Under the pieces are notes generated by a model that was not told where the DNA came from, did not search any database, and worked only from the letters and a program-made list of their open reading frames with translations. Position numbers and translations under genes: made by a program. Of a stretch of DNA of 64,000 nt, positions 51,345 through 59,826 are shown one piece after another (positions within the stretch are counted from its first letter, which is position 1; each line of letters starts with the position of its first letter). The stretch is from Bog-473 sp963791995 (GTDB lineage: Bacteria > Actinomycetota > Acidimicrobiia > Acidimicrobiales > RAAP-2), in assembly GCA_963791995.1 (NCBI GenBank), contig CAWBUQ010000008.1, positions 186,001 through 250,000 of the forward strand, written 5' to 3'.

Positions 51345-52043
51345 TCAGAACAAAGGGCGCTTGGCCGGCATGCCGTCGCGCCGGGGATAGCGCTCAGGAC
51401 AGGCCTCGACCTGGCGGAGTACCTGGAACTCGAATCCCTCGCGGACGGCCTCGCCGGGTTCGAGGCCGAGCTGGGCCAGCTGATCGGCGGGCCAACGACC
51501 GCCCGGGCCGGGTGCGTCGACACCCGCATCGGACGGGGGCGGCTCGGAGACCACCAGCCACCCGCCGGTTCTCAAGAGTGGAGCGGCACACTCGGCCACC
51601 ACTGCGGGCGGGCCGAAGGCGCGGGCCAATGCGCCGTCATAGGCGCCTCGTTGCCCAACCTGGCGCCCGACGACCTCGGCCCGGGCCTGGAGCACGCTGG
51701 CCCGGGCCTCGAGGTCCAGGCGCTCGAGAGCGTTTCGGAGGAAAGCGGCCCGTCGTCCGTTGGCTTCCAGGAGCACCACACGGGCCTCGGCCCAGCCGCA
51801 CGCCACGACCAGGGCGGGCAGCCCGCCGCCCGAGCCGAGGTCGACGAGCAGTGGTTCGGGCACCGACGCCTGGACGGCGAGGCGCCGGGCGAGCAGCGCG
51901 AAGCCCTCGGCGTGCTGGATCTGCGGCTCAATCGGCCCGGGGCCGAGGAAGCCTGCGTTCCGGGCCTCTTCGAGCACCTCGCGCAGCGCGCGGGGCAGGG
52001 GAGCGGGGGAGCGATCTCCCTCGTTGACGGGGGCGCCGGGCAC
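51345..52043 (-). CDS. rsmG: 16S rRNA (guanine(527)-N7)-methyltransferase RsmG
   Basis: This protein of about 232 residues is also known as GidB. The SAM-binding motif is LLVDLGSGGGLPALVVA, followed by VVLLEANGRRAAFLRNALE and GALARAFGPPAVVAECAAPL. It methylates G527 of 16S rRNA, and loss gives low-level streptomycin resistance in many bacteria. GTG 52043 avoids overlap with jag. A start at 52118 would add 25 unconserved residues. The position between jag and parA is standard. Confidence 0.93.
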   Translation of the reverse strand: MPGAPVNEGDRSPAPLPRALREVLEEARNAGFLGPGPIEPQIQHAEGFALLARRLAVQASVPEPLLVDLGSGGGLPALVVACGWAEARVVLLEANGRRAAFLRNALERLDLEARASVLQARAEVVGRQVGQRGAYDGALARAFGPPAVVAECAAPLLRTGGWLVVSEPPPSDAGVDAPGPGGRWPADQLAQLGLEPGEAVREGFEFQVLRQVEACPERYPRRDGMPAKRPLF

Positions 52044-52053
52044 CGGCGCAGCG

Positions 52054-53106
52054 TCAGTCAGCCGGCGCGATGACGATGTGGCGGTTGGGGTCCTCACCCT
52101 CGGAGCGGGTGACGACACCGTCCAGCTCGTTCACAGCGTCGTGCACGGCTTTGCGGTCTGCCGGGCTCATCGCCTCGAGGGCCTTCTCCTGGCCCGAGGC
52201 GATGACCTCCTGGGCGATCTGCACGCTGAAGCGCTTCAAGGCAGCCGAGCGGCGTTCCCGGTACCCCGCCACGTCCACCAGGATCCGGTCGGTCCTCGAG
52301 GGGCACTGACGCTGTACCACAGCTCTCGTGAGGTCCTGGAGCGCACTGAGCGTCGAGCCACGGGGTCCCACCAGCATCCCCAGGTCCTCACCCGTGGCCG
52401 CGATCTCCACCGTCTCCTCGTCGAGGATCCGGGTCTCGACGGCGCCCTCGAGGCCCAGCTCACCGAGGAGACCGGCGACGAACACCCGACCGACCTCGCC
52501 CTGCTCTTCGAGCGTCATTCCCTCGGCCATGTCTGTTGTCTCCTTCGGTTCCGTGCTCCGCTGCGGAGCCCTCTCAGCTCTGGGCCCTCCGGCGGAGCCG
52601 TTGTTCGATTCGTTCCGCGCTCCGTTTGCCGCGGTCGCCGCAGTGGATGCATTCCGTCGATTGCGCCGGCGACGAGCCGACCGGCTGGTGCCTGTTCCCG
52701 TGCCCGTGCTTCCGCCCGTGCCGCCGGTCTTGGTCGCCGTGCCGCTCTTCGCCCGCTCCGAACCGACGACATCGGCCGAGGCCGAGCCGCCCGAAGCCCC
52801 CGAGCCGTTCGAGCGGGCCCTGCTGTCGCCACCTGAGCCTGCGCCCGAGCCCGAGCGCTGCCCACCCTGGCGTGATCCCTGTTCGCCGGTCCGGCCGCTG
52901 CGCCGGGATCGCTCGCGGCGGGGCCGGGCGCCGACGGGGCGCACCCGGGCCCGGACACGGGCCTCGACCCGCATACGGCCGAAGAGACCCGTCTTGGGCT
53001 CACTGACCACGATCACCTCGGCATCGCCCACCGCAACGCCCAGCTGGTCGAGGGCGCGATCGGTCGCTTCCTCGACGGTCTTCCCCGCCACCTCAACCCA
53101 CTCCAC
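52054..53106 (-). CDS. jag: Jag/KhpB RNA-binding protein
   Basis: This 350-residue protein has three parts. The Jag-N domain (VEVAGKTVEEATDRALDQLG and EPKTGLFGRMRVEARVR) is followed by a disordered Gly/Ser/Arg/Thr-rich linker of about 130 residues (70-200). KH and R3H domains follow (LGMLVGPRGSTLSALQDLTR; RRSAALKRFSVQIAQEVI and PADRKAVHDAVNELDGV). It binds RNA and, with KhpA, affects cell division and envelope growth. The linker is longer than in most homologues. It starts five bases after the yidC stop, as usual. Confidence 0.94.
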   Translation of the reverse strand: MEWVEVAGKTVEEATDRALDQLGVAVGDAEVIVVSEPKTGLFGRMRVEARVRARVRPVGARPRRERSRRSGRTGEQGSRQGGQRSGSGAGSGGDSRARSNGSGASGGSASADVVGSERAKSGTATKTGGTGGSTGTGTGTSRSARRRRNRRNASTAATAANGARNESNNGSAGGPRAERAPQRSTEPKETTDMAEGMTLEEQGEVGRVFVAGLLGELGLEGAVETRILDEETVEIAATGEDLGMLVGPRGSTLSALQDLTRAVVQRQCPSRTDRILVDVAGYRERRSAALKRFSVQIAQEVIASGQEKALEAMSPADRKAVHDAVNELDGVVTRSEGEDPNRHIVIAPAD

Positions 53107-53111
53107 CCGTC

Positions 53112-54289
53112 TTACCGAGCCTTTCTGGCGCGCTTGGAGCGTGACCTCGGGTGCGCTTTCGGCGCCTCCTCCTCGTCCGCGCTCGCCGCCTTGCCGTTGG
53201 TCGTGCCCTTCCCGGTCCCGCCTGCGGGCTGCTTACGCCCGTTCCTGCGCCCGTTGCCGTTCGACCCGGTCTTGGCCGGGGGCACCGTGCCCTTGGCGAC
53301 GGCCGTGCCGTCGGTGGCCGTCGACTTCTTCTTTGCGGCGGCGGCGGCGGCGGCTCCGGTTTGGCCTTCTCGAGTTTTGGTTTCTCTTCCTTCTTGGCCG
53401 AGCCGATCTCGCGTTCGGCCGCGACCGCTTCCACCATGCCGGTCCGGAACATCACCTCTTGCGTCCCGATCCGCATCGCAGAAGAGACCACCATGTAAAT
53501 GGTTGCTCCCGCCGGCACTCTTAGGTAAATGAGGCCGAAAATAATAGGGAAAAACTTCTGCATTGTTTGCATCTGCGGATTGGCGGCCGCAGCCTGCGGA
53601 TTGCGACTGTTCATCTGCCTCATTTGGTAGTACTGCAGGAACATCGCAGCAGCAATGAGGACGAGATACGGGATAAGCAATACGGCCTGACTGACGGTCG
53701 TATCCACGACATGTGTGAAAGGATTCGTCGTGTGATTTGAAAGTGGAAGCGAGGAAAGATCCATTCCGAACCACCAATGCATCTGACCCTGGCTGACCAC
53801 CAGATCGTGGTGCATTTGCGAATTAGTCGGGATGTATCTTGGGGCTCCAATGATGACTTTGTGCCCGTTCTTAACGACCGTCGCCGTGGTCGATAGACCC
53901 CTAATCAGGGTGTAGAGCACGATCAAGAACGGCATCTGCAAGAGGCTCGGGAGGCACGCCCCGAACGGGCTGGTCCCGTTCTCCTTGTAGAGACGCATCA
54001 TCTCCTGGTTGAGCATCTCCCGGTTCTCCGGGCCCTTGTACTTGGCCTGGAGCTTCTTCATCTCGGGCTGCAGACGCTGCATGGCCAGCATCGACTTGGT
54101 GCTCTTCACCGTGATGGGGGTGAGGCAGACCATGATGATGATCGTCAGGCCGGTGATGGCGAAGCCGTAGTTGGGCCAGACCGCGTAGAGCCCGGCCAGG
54201 ATGTAGCCGAAGAGCTCGAAGAGCGGGTGGAAGATCTCGCCGATGAGCTTGAACAGGGAGTTCTCGGCCAGGACGGGGTGGGTCAGCAC
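53112..54289 (-). CDS. yidC: Membrane protein insertase YidC (one apparent frameshift; low-GC middle segment)
   Basis: This protein of about 391 residues inserts membrane proteins with or without Sec. GTG 54289 gives VLTHPVLAENSLFKLIGEIF. The conserved core has LTPITVKSTKSMLAMQRLQP, NPFGACLP-like SPFGACLPSLLQMPFLIVLY, and helices up to FFPIIFGLIYLRVPAGATIY. Near the CCG run around 53345-53355 the frame breaks. The better continuation is the Lys-rich tail AKKKSTATDGTAVAKG, ending SKRARKAR with TAA at 53112. Bases of about 53470-53890 are much richer in A and T than the flanks. The start overlaps yidD. Confidence 0.92.
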
Positions 54290-54627
54290 GGGCAACCTCC
54301 GTCGTGCGCAGGGGCGTCGAGGCCGGCGTGGGCCGGGACCGGCACCAGGTCGACCCCGTGGGGCCCGAAGGGGCGGCAGCGCGCCAGGCGGCGGGCCGTC
54401 AGGGCGAGCCCTCGCCAGAACCCGTGGACGCTGAAGGCCTCCACGGCGTAGTTCGAGCAACTCGGGTAGAAGCGGCAGGGCGAGAGACGGCCCGAGGCCG
54501 CGCCCTGGTAGCCCTTCACCAGGGCGAGGGCGATGCGCACCGCAACGCCGGGCCGGGCGGGGACGGTGTGGGTTGGGGTGCCGCTGACCTGGTCGTTCGC
54601 GCTCAGAACGTCGCGCACCGTGCTCAC
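54283..54627 (-). CDS. yidD: Membrane protein insertion efficiency factor YidD
   Basis: This 114-residue protein has the conserved YidD core LVKGYQGAASGRLSPCRFYP, SCSNYAVEAFSVHG and LARCRPFGPHGVDLVP, with its cysteine pair. It aids YidC-dependent insertion. An N-terminal extension of about 25 residues is present. ATG 54627 overlaps the rnpA stop (ATGA), and the 3-prime end overlaps yidC by seven bases, so rpmH-rnpA-yidD-yidC-jag is one translationally coupled run. Confidence 0.93.
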   Translation of the reverse strand: MSTVRDVLSANDQVSGTPTHTVPARPGVAVRIALALVKGYQGAASGRLSPCRFYPSCSNYAVEAFSVHGFWRGLALTARRLARCRPFGPHGVDLVPVPAHAGLDAPAHDGGCPC

Positions 54628-54983
54628 GCCTTCACCGCGGCCCGCCCGGCTCGCTGCAGGGCCCGGGCCAGGTCGGCTCGGAACTCGGCGCGGCCGAGGG
54701 CCGCCGCCGCCGGATCGAGTCGGACCAGGTAGGAGCCGCGTGCCAGCGCGCCGGCTTCGGCTCGCACCACTTCGCGGGCTCGGCGCCGGAGGCGGTTCCG
54801 CTGTACCGCGTTGCCGCAGTGACGACCAATTGCGTAGCCCACCTGGGGGAATACTCCTGGGGCGTCATGCTCGACCGGGACGAAGGTGGCACGGACGGGT
54901 CCGCACGCCCCGCGTATGCGGGAGCGTTGCAGCTCGGCGAAGGCCGCGCGGCTGGTGATGCGTCCGACCGTCCGAGCAGGCAC
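54624..54983 (-). CDS. rnpA: Ribonuclease P protein component
   Basis: This 119-residue RNase P protein has the RNR motif in GNAVQRNRLRRRAREVVRAE and the N-terminal strand GPVRATFVPV with VGYAIGRHCGNAV. It binds the 5-prime leader of pre-tRNA and assists the RNA subunit. The position between rpmH and yidD is universal in bacteria. ATG 54983 is seven bases downstream of the rpmH stop. Confidence 0.95.
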   Translation of the reverse strand: MPARTVGRITSRAAFAELQRSRIRGACGPVRATFVPVEHDAPGVFPQVGYAIGRHCGNAVQRNRLRRRAREVVRAEAGALARGSYLVRLDPAAAALGRAEFRADLARALQRAGRAAVKA

Positions 54984-54990
54984 GACGGCC

Positions 54991-55125
54991 TCAGGCGCTG
55001 AGACGGTGGCGTCCCTTGAGTCGCCGCGACTTCAAGATGGCCCGCCCGGCACGGGTGGACATGCGCTTGCGGAACCCGTGGGTGCGGGCCCGCTTCCGGG
55101 TGTTGGGTTGGTAAGTGCGCTTCAC
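54991..55125 (-). CDS. rpmH: 50S ribosomal protein L34
   Basis: This 44-residue protein, read on the minus strand from GTG 55125, gives MKRTYQPNTRKRARTHGFRK, then RMSTRAGRAILKSRRLKG and RHRLSA, a full L34. It is a core large-subunit protein and lies divergent to dnaA with 221 bases between (55126-55346). That gap must hold the promoters for both directions, but no convincing boxes could be assigned. Confidence 0.97.
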   Translation of the reverse strand: MKRTYQPNTRKRARTHGFRKRMSTRAGRAILKSRRLKGRHRLSA

Positions 55126-55346
55126 GTCGATTCAGCCTTTCGCGATGCTGTCTTTCGCGACACCGGAGCAGCAACGGGACCGGCTCCTCGCGGGGTCCAC
55201 GCCTCGGCCTTCGAGTCCAGTCCGGCCGCCGGCGGCGAGTCCTCCCATGTTAGGCGCGATTTGGAGACCGGCTCTAGTCGCATCGGTCGCGCTCGGTGTA
55301 GCTTCGTCCAATTACCCGCACCGAGGGCCGCGCCGCACAGGGCTGG

Positions 55347-56798
55347 ATGCCGAGGGGGGAGAAGGGGCGTGCGGCCGAACCCGTGACGCAGGCGACAGAA
55401 CTCTGGACGAGATGCTCCAAATCCCTGCGCGACCAGGTCTCGGAGAGCACGTGGCAACTCTGGCTGTCGGGGATCGAACCGGTGGCGTTCGCCAACGGCG
55501 TGTTCACCCTGGCGGTGCCCAACGGGCTGATCAGGGAGCGGGTCGAATCGCGCTACCTGCTCATGATTGAGGACACCCTGGCCAACGAGGTGGGGAGCCA
55601 GGTCCGGGGGAACCTCGTGGTCCACGAGCCGAGCCCGGCCGCCGAACCGAGGCCGGCGGAGCCGCACGGCGACCTCTCCGAAGCCGCCGAGCAGGCAGCC
55701 GAGCAGGCCGAAGAGGACCGTCCCGCTGCGGGCCCCGGAGCCGGTGGGGTGAGAAAGGAGTCCCCCGCCGTCCAACTGGACTCCAAGTTCACCTTCGAGA
55801 CCTTCGTGGCCGCGTCGTCGAACCGGCTGGCCCACGCGGCCGCCCAGGCCGTGGCCGAGACCCCGGGGCGCTCGTACAACCCGTTGTTCATCTACGGGGA
55901 CTCAGGTCTGGGCAAGACCCACCTGCTCCACGCCATCGCCAACTACGTGACCGAGAACTACCCGCGGCGCAAGGTCCTCTACGTCACCACCGAGACCTTC
56001 ATGAACGACTTCGTCGACTCCCTGCGGACATCGACGACCTTGGCCTTCAAGCGTCGCTACCGCGACTGTGACGTCCTCCTCATCGACGACGTCCAGTTCA
56101 TGGAGCGCAAAGAGGGCCTCCAAGAGGAGTTCTTCCACACCTACAACGACCTCAAGGGCGCCTCCAAGCAGATCGTCCTGACCTCCGACCGCGCCCCCAA
56201 GTCGATCGAGACACTGGAGGACCGCCTCCGCAGCCGTTTCTTGTCGGGCCTGATCACCGAGATCGACCCGCCCGACCTCGAGACCCGTCTCGCCATCCTG
56301 CGTTCCAAGTCCTTGAGCGAGCACTACGACGTACCCGACGACGTTCTCACCTTCATCGCCTCCCACGTGAAGGACAACATCCGGGAGCTCGAGGGCGCGC
56401 TCATACGCATCTGCGCCTTCGCCAAGCTCAACAAGGAGCCCATCTCGCTCGAGCAGGCCGAGCGGGTCCTCGCCGACCTCGTGGCGGCGGGCGAGCCCCG
56501 GCGGATCTCGCCCCAGATGATCCTCGACACCGTGTCCGCCAGCTACGGCTTCTCCGTCGAGGCCATCATCGGGCCCAGCCGCACCCGTCCCCTGGTCACG
56601 GCCCGGCAGGTCGCCATGTACCTGACCAGGGAACTTACGGACTACAGCTATCCCGCCATCGGCCGGGTCTTCGGCAAGCGGGACCACACGACGGTCATCC
56701 ACGCGGTCGACAAGATCGCCGGCCAGATGCAGGAGCGGCGCCAGATCTACGAGCAGGTCACCGAACTGAGCCAAAAGATCCGTGCGGGCTCTGCTTGA
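55347..56798 (+). CDS. dnaA: Chromosomal replication initiator protein DnaA
   Basis: This 483-residue initiator has domain I (LWTRCSKSLRDQVSESTWQL), an acidic domain II linker of about 60 residues, and an AAA+ domain III (FIYGDSGLGKTHLLHAIANY Walker A, LLIDDVQFM Walker B, sensor region VLTSDRAPKSIETLEDRLRS). Domain IV has the DnaA signature ARQVAMYLTRELTDYSYPAI and GRVFGKRDHTTVIHA. ATG 55347 has a weak SD. GTG 55383 (VTQATELW) would also fit the family N-terminus. It faces away from rpmH. Confidence 0.97.
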   Translation: MPRGEKGRAAEPVTQATELWTRCSKSLRDQVSESTWQLWLSGIEPVAFANGVFTLAVPNGLIRERVESRYLLMIEDTLANEVGSQVRGNLVVHEPSPAAEPRPAEPHGDLSEAAEQAAEQAEEDRPAAGPGAGGVRKESPAVQLDSKFTFETFVAASSNRLAHAAAQAVAETPGRSYNPLFIYGDSGLGKTHLLHAIANYVTENYPRRKVLYVTTETFMNDFVDSLRTSTTLAFKRRYRDCDVLLIDDVQFMERKEGLQEEFFHTYNDLKGASKQIVLTSDRAPKSIETLEDRLRSRFLSGLITEIDPPDLETRLAILRSKSLSEHYDVPDDVLTFIASHVKDNIRELEGALIRICAFAKLNKEPISLEQAERVLADLVAAGEPRRISPQMILDTVSASYGFSVEAIIGPSRTRPLVTARQVAMYLTRELTDYSYPAIGRVFGKRDHTTVIHAVDKIAGQMQERRQIYEQVTELSQKIRAGSA

Positions 56799-57104
56799 TC
56801 TTCCCCTTGGCCGCGCCCAGTCCGCGCGCCGGCGTCTTGTGAGTCACAAGAGGAAAAGCTTGTGGACGCGGCGTGCCGCGCCTGTGGACCGCCGCCGCCC
56901 TTGTCCCCAGACCCGACCGGCCTGCGGACCGCGCCCTGCGGAGCCCGCGCACGACGCACACGCACATGGGGACACGAACGTCGGGCCCCAGCAGGGCGAT
57001 GGTCGTATTCTCCACAGTCCACAGCCCCTACTGCCTCTACCTACCTCACATACTCTTCCTTTCACGAAGAAACATCAGGGGCCCGCCCGAAAGGACCGAC
57101 ACCG
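56799..57104. other. Probable origin of replication (oriC), dnaA-dnaN intergenic region
   Basis: These 306 bases contain DnaA-box-like sites TGTGGACGC (56861-56869), TGTGGACCG (56883-56891), TTCTCCACA (57008-57016, 8/9 to the TTGTCCACA form) and CAGTCCACA (57015-57023, 7/9). There is also a perfect palindrome CTTGTGA-G-TCACAAG (56836-56850) and a pyrimidine-rich AT-richer patch near 57028-57075. The position between dnaA and dnaN is the classic actinobacterial origin. Sites are few and degenerate compared with Streptomyces. Confidence 0.65.
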
Positions 57105-58223
57105 GTGAAGTTCAGATCCGAGCGAGATGCGCTCGTCGAGATGCTCGCCACGGCCAGCCGCGCCGTGGGAGGCCGTGGCGGCTCGTCGCCCGTGCTCCTC
57201 GGCCTCTTGTTGCAGTGCGAGGGCAACACCTTGAAGGTGACCGGGACCGATCTCGACTTGACGATCCTGGTGACCGACGAGGTGATCGGGATCGACGACG
57301 GCAGTTGTGTGATTCCGGCCCGGCTCTCGACCGACATTGTGCGCCGGCTCGAGCCCGGCGCGGTCACGCTGGCCGACGAGGGGGATCACGTGACCATCTC
57401 GGCGGCGCGTTCGACCTTCAAGCTGGCGACCTATCCCGTCGTGGAGTTCCCCTCGGTCGGCAAGACCAGCGATCCCATGACCCAGCTCTCCGAGTCCGCC
57501 CTGGCCGAGTCGGTGCGCCAGGTGGTGCGCGCCGCCTCCCACGACGACGGCCGGCCGCTGCTGACCGGGGTCCTGGTGTCACGGGTCGACGGCGCGCTGC
57601 GCATGGTGGCCACGGACTCGTACCGCATGGCCATGCGGGACCTGCCCGGGGCCAACACCATTCCGGGCGAAGAGGACCTCCTCGTGCCGGCCCGTGCTCT
57701 CTCGGAGCTCCAACGCCTCCCCACGGGGACCATCACCGAGGGATCGGAGACCGACCGCGTCGGCGTGGCGGCCAGTGCCAACGAGATCACGTTCTGGCAG
57801 GGGAACGTCCAGATCAGCACGCGGTTGCTCGAGGGCCGCTATCCGGACTACAAGCAACTGATCCCCGATTCGTACCCCAACCGGTTGCATCTCGGGAAGG
57901 AGACCTTCCTGGCCGCGTTGCGCCGGGTGCAGCTGCTGGTCCGCGACAACACGACGCCGGTCCGTCTCTCCATGCGCGCCGGGGGCGTGGATCTGACCGT
58001 GCAGAGCCAGGACGTGGGCGATGCGGCGGAGACGGTCGACGGGGACTACAGCGGCGAGGACCTCGTGATCGCGTTCAACCCGTCGTATCTGATCGACGGG
58101 GTCGAAGCGGTCATCGGCGACGAGGTGATCGTCGAGACGGCGGACGCATCACGTGCGGCGACCGTACGCGGCGCGGAGGACGACCACTTCCGGTACCTCT
58201 TGATGCCGGTGCGGGTCTCCTGA
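57105..58223 (+). CDS. dnaN: DNA polymerase III subunit beta (sliding clamp)
   Basis: This 372-residue clamp is built of three repeated domains. It starts VKFRSERDALVEMLATASRA and includes LKVTGTDLDLTILVTDEV, RMVATDSYRMAMRDL and EGRYPDYKQLIPDSYP, ending YLLMPVRVS, the standard clamp C-terminus (LLMPVR). It encircles DNA and tethers polymerase III and repair enzymes. GTG 57105 is fixed by AAAGGA nine bases upstream and the family N-terminus. Confidence 0.97.
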   Translation: MKFRSERDALVEMLATASRAVGGRGGSSPVLLGLLLQCEGNTLKVTGTDLDLTILVTDEVIGIDDGSCVIPARLSTDIVRRLEPGAVTLADEGDHVTISAARSTFKLATYPVVEFPSVGKTSDPMTQLSESALAESVRQVVRAASHDDGRPLLTGVLVSRVDGALRMVATDSYRMAMRDLPGANTIPGEEDLLVPARALSELQRLPTGTITEGSETDRVGVAASANEITFWQGNVQISTRLLEGRYPDYKQLIPDSYPNRLHLGKETFLAALRRVQLLVRDNTTPVRLSMRAGGVDLTVQSQDVGDAAETVDGDYSGEDLVIAFNPSYLIDGVEAVIGDEVIVETADASRAATVRGAEDDHFRYLLMPVRVS

Positions 58224-58239
58224 CCCTGCGCGCGCCACG

Positions 58240-59319
58240 GTGAGCCTCCGGCACCTGGAGCTGGCCGACTTCCGCATCTTCACGCACGCGCAGATTGAGC
58301 CCGCGCCCGAGGGCACGACGGTCATCACCGGCGCGAACGGGACGGGGAAGACCAGCGTCCTCGAGGCGCTGGCCTACCTCGGCACGCGGCGTTCCTTCCG
58401 CGGTGCTCCGCTCGAGGCGCTGGTGCGCACCGGCGCGACGAGCGCGGTCGTGCGCGCTGACATCGAGGGGCCCGACAGCCCCGTGCTGGTCGAGGCGGAG
58501 ATCGCGCCGGACGCAAAGAGTCGGACACGGGTCAATCGCAAGAACGTCTCCGCGCGCAAGGACCTGGCCTCCGCCGTCCCGTGCACCGTGTTCTCCCCCG
58601 AGGACCTGGCGCTGATCAGCGGGGCGCCCAGAGGACGGCGCGACCTGCTCGACGACGCGCTGGCCGTGCTCGACCCCGCCGGGGCACGTGCGGCCGACGA
58701 GACCGAGCGGATTCTGCGCCAGCGCGCCGCGCTCCTGCGCCAGTCGGGCGCCCGGCCCGGGCCCGAGGTCATGACGACCCTCGACGTCTGGGACCAGCGC
58801 CTGGCCGACACCGGGTCGGTCCTGGCCGCGGCGCGCGAGCGACTGGTCGAAGACCTCGAGCCCCTGGTCGGGGCGGCCTACAGCCACCTGGCCGGGGCCG
58901 GCGAGCGCCCGCTGGTGCACCAGCAGTACCGGCGGAGCTGGGACGGGGATCTGCGGGCCGCGCTCGAGGCCAGCCGGCGCGACGACCTGCGGCGCGGGGT
59001 CAACACAGTCGGTCCCCATCGCGACGACCTGATCCTCTCCATCGAGGGCCGCGAGGCCCGGACCCATGCCTCCCAGGGCGAACAGCGCTGCCTGGCGCTG
59101 GCGTTGCGCCTCGGGGTGCACCAGCTGGTGCGGGCCCGGACCACCCTTGTGCCCACACTGCTCCTCGACGACGTGTTCTCCGAGCTCGATCCAGACCGGA
59201 GCAGGGCGCTGGCAACCGAGCTGCCGGCCGGCCAGGCCATCTTGACCACGGCGGCGCCGCTGCCCGAGGGGATCGCGGTGGCCCGGGTCGTCCCGGTGCA
59301 CACGCTGGTGACGGCGTGA
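58240..59319 (+). CDS. recF: DNA replication and repair protein RecF
   Basis: This 359-residue SMC-like ATPase loads RecA at gaps. It starts LRHLELADFRIFTHAQIEPA and has Walker A GANGTGKTS, RRSFRGAPLEALVRTGA, GPHRDDLILSIEGR, the signature ASQGEQRCLALALRLG and Walker B LLLDDVFSELDPDR. Length is normal. GTG 58240 lies 16 bases after dnaN, and the stop overlaps the DUF721 start (GTGA). Confidence 0.95.
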   Translation: MSLRHLELADFRIFTHAQIEPAPEGTTVITGANGTGKTSVLEALAYLGTRRSFRGAPLEALVRTGATSAVVRADIEGPDSPVLVEAEIAPDAKSRTRVNRKNVSARKDLASAVPCTVFSPEDLALISGAPRGRRDLLDDALAVLDPAGARAADETERILRQRAALLRQSGARPGPEVMTTLDVWDQRLADTGSVLAAARERLVEDLEPLVGAAYSHLAGAGERPLVHQQYRRSWDGDLRAALEASRRDDLRRGVNTVGPHRDDLILSIEGREARTHASQGEQRCLALALRLGVHQLVRARTTLVPTLLLDDVFSELDPDRSRALATELPAGQAILTTAAPLPEGIAVARVVPVHTLVTA

Positions 59320-59625
59320 GCGCGGCGGGCCGGGGCCCACGGCGCCTCGGTGAGTCCGTGCCCCGGCTCCTGAGCCGTCTCGGTGCCCCGCCCTCGACGG
59401 CGACCATGGAGGCGGTCTTCAGCCAATGGGAGTCGCTCGCCGGCCGCGAGCTGGCGGCGCATACCGCGGCCCGTGCGCCTCGACGGCTCGACACTCGTGG
59501 TTGCGGTCGACCATCCCGCCTGGAGCACCCGCGCCCGCATGGACGCGCAGCAGATCCTCGAGCGGATCCGGGCGGTCGAAGGGATCCCGGTCCAGCGCCT
59601 GGAGGTCGTCGTCGAGCGTCCGTGA
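59316..59625 (+). CDS. DUF721 (DciA-like) protein, one apparent frameshift
   Basis: This small protein of about 102 residues lies between recF and gyrB, the usual place of DUF721 in actinobacteria (Rv0004). GTG 59316 gives RLGESVPRLLSRLGAPPSTA and VFSQWESLAGRELAAHT. After a frame break near 59463-59471 it reads PVRLDGSTLVVAVDHPAWST and RMDAQQILERI. DciA proteins help load the DnaB helicase in bacteria lacking DnaC, so a replication role is likely. Confidence 0.85.
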
Positions 59626-59826
59626 CGCGGCTCGGGCGGCCACGGTCGTCGGTGCCGCAATTCGGTCCCCGACGGGGGTGTCACACGTCTCGCCGCAGAC
59701 CGTTCATGAGTGCCGAATTGGCACGTCGGTCGGGTAGAATGGTGCGTCCGCATCGAAAGGCCGGAGGTACACCGTTCGGGGATTCGATTCGCACCAAGAA
59801 ATCGTCGTTTTTGAAAGGGCGCGCCT

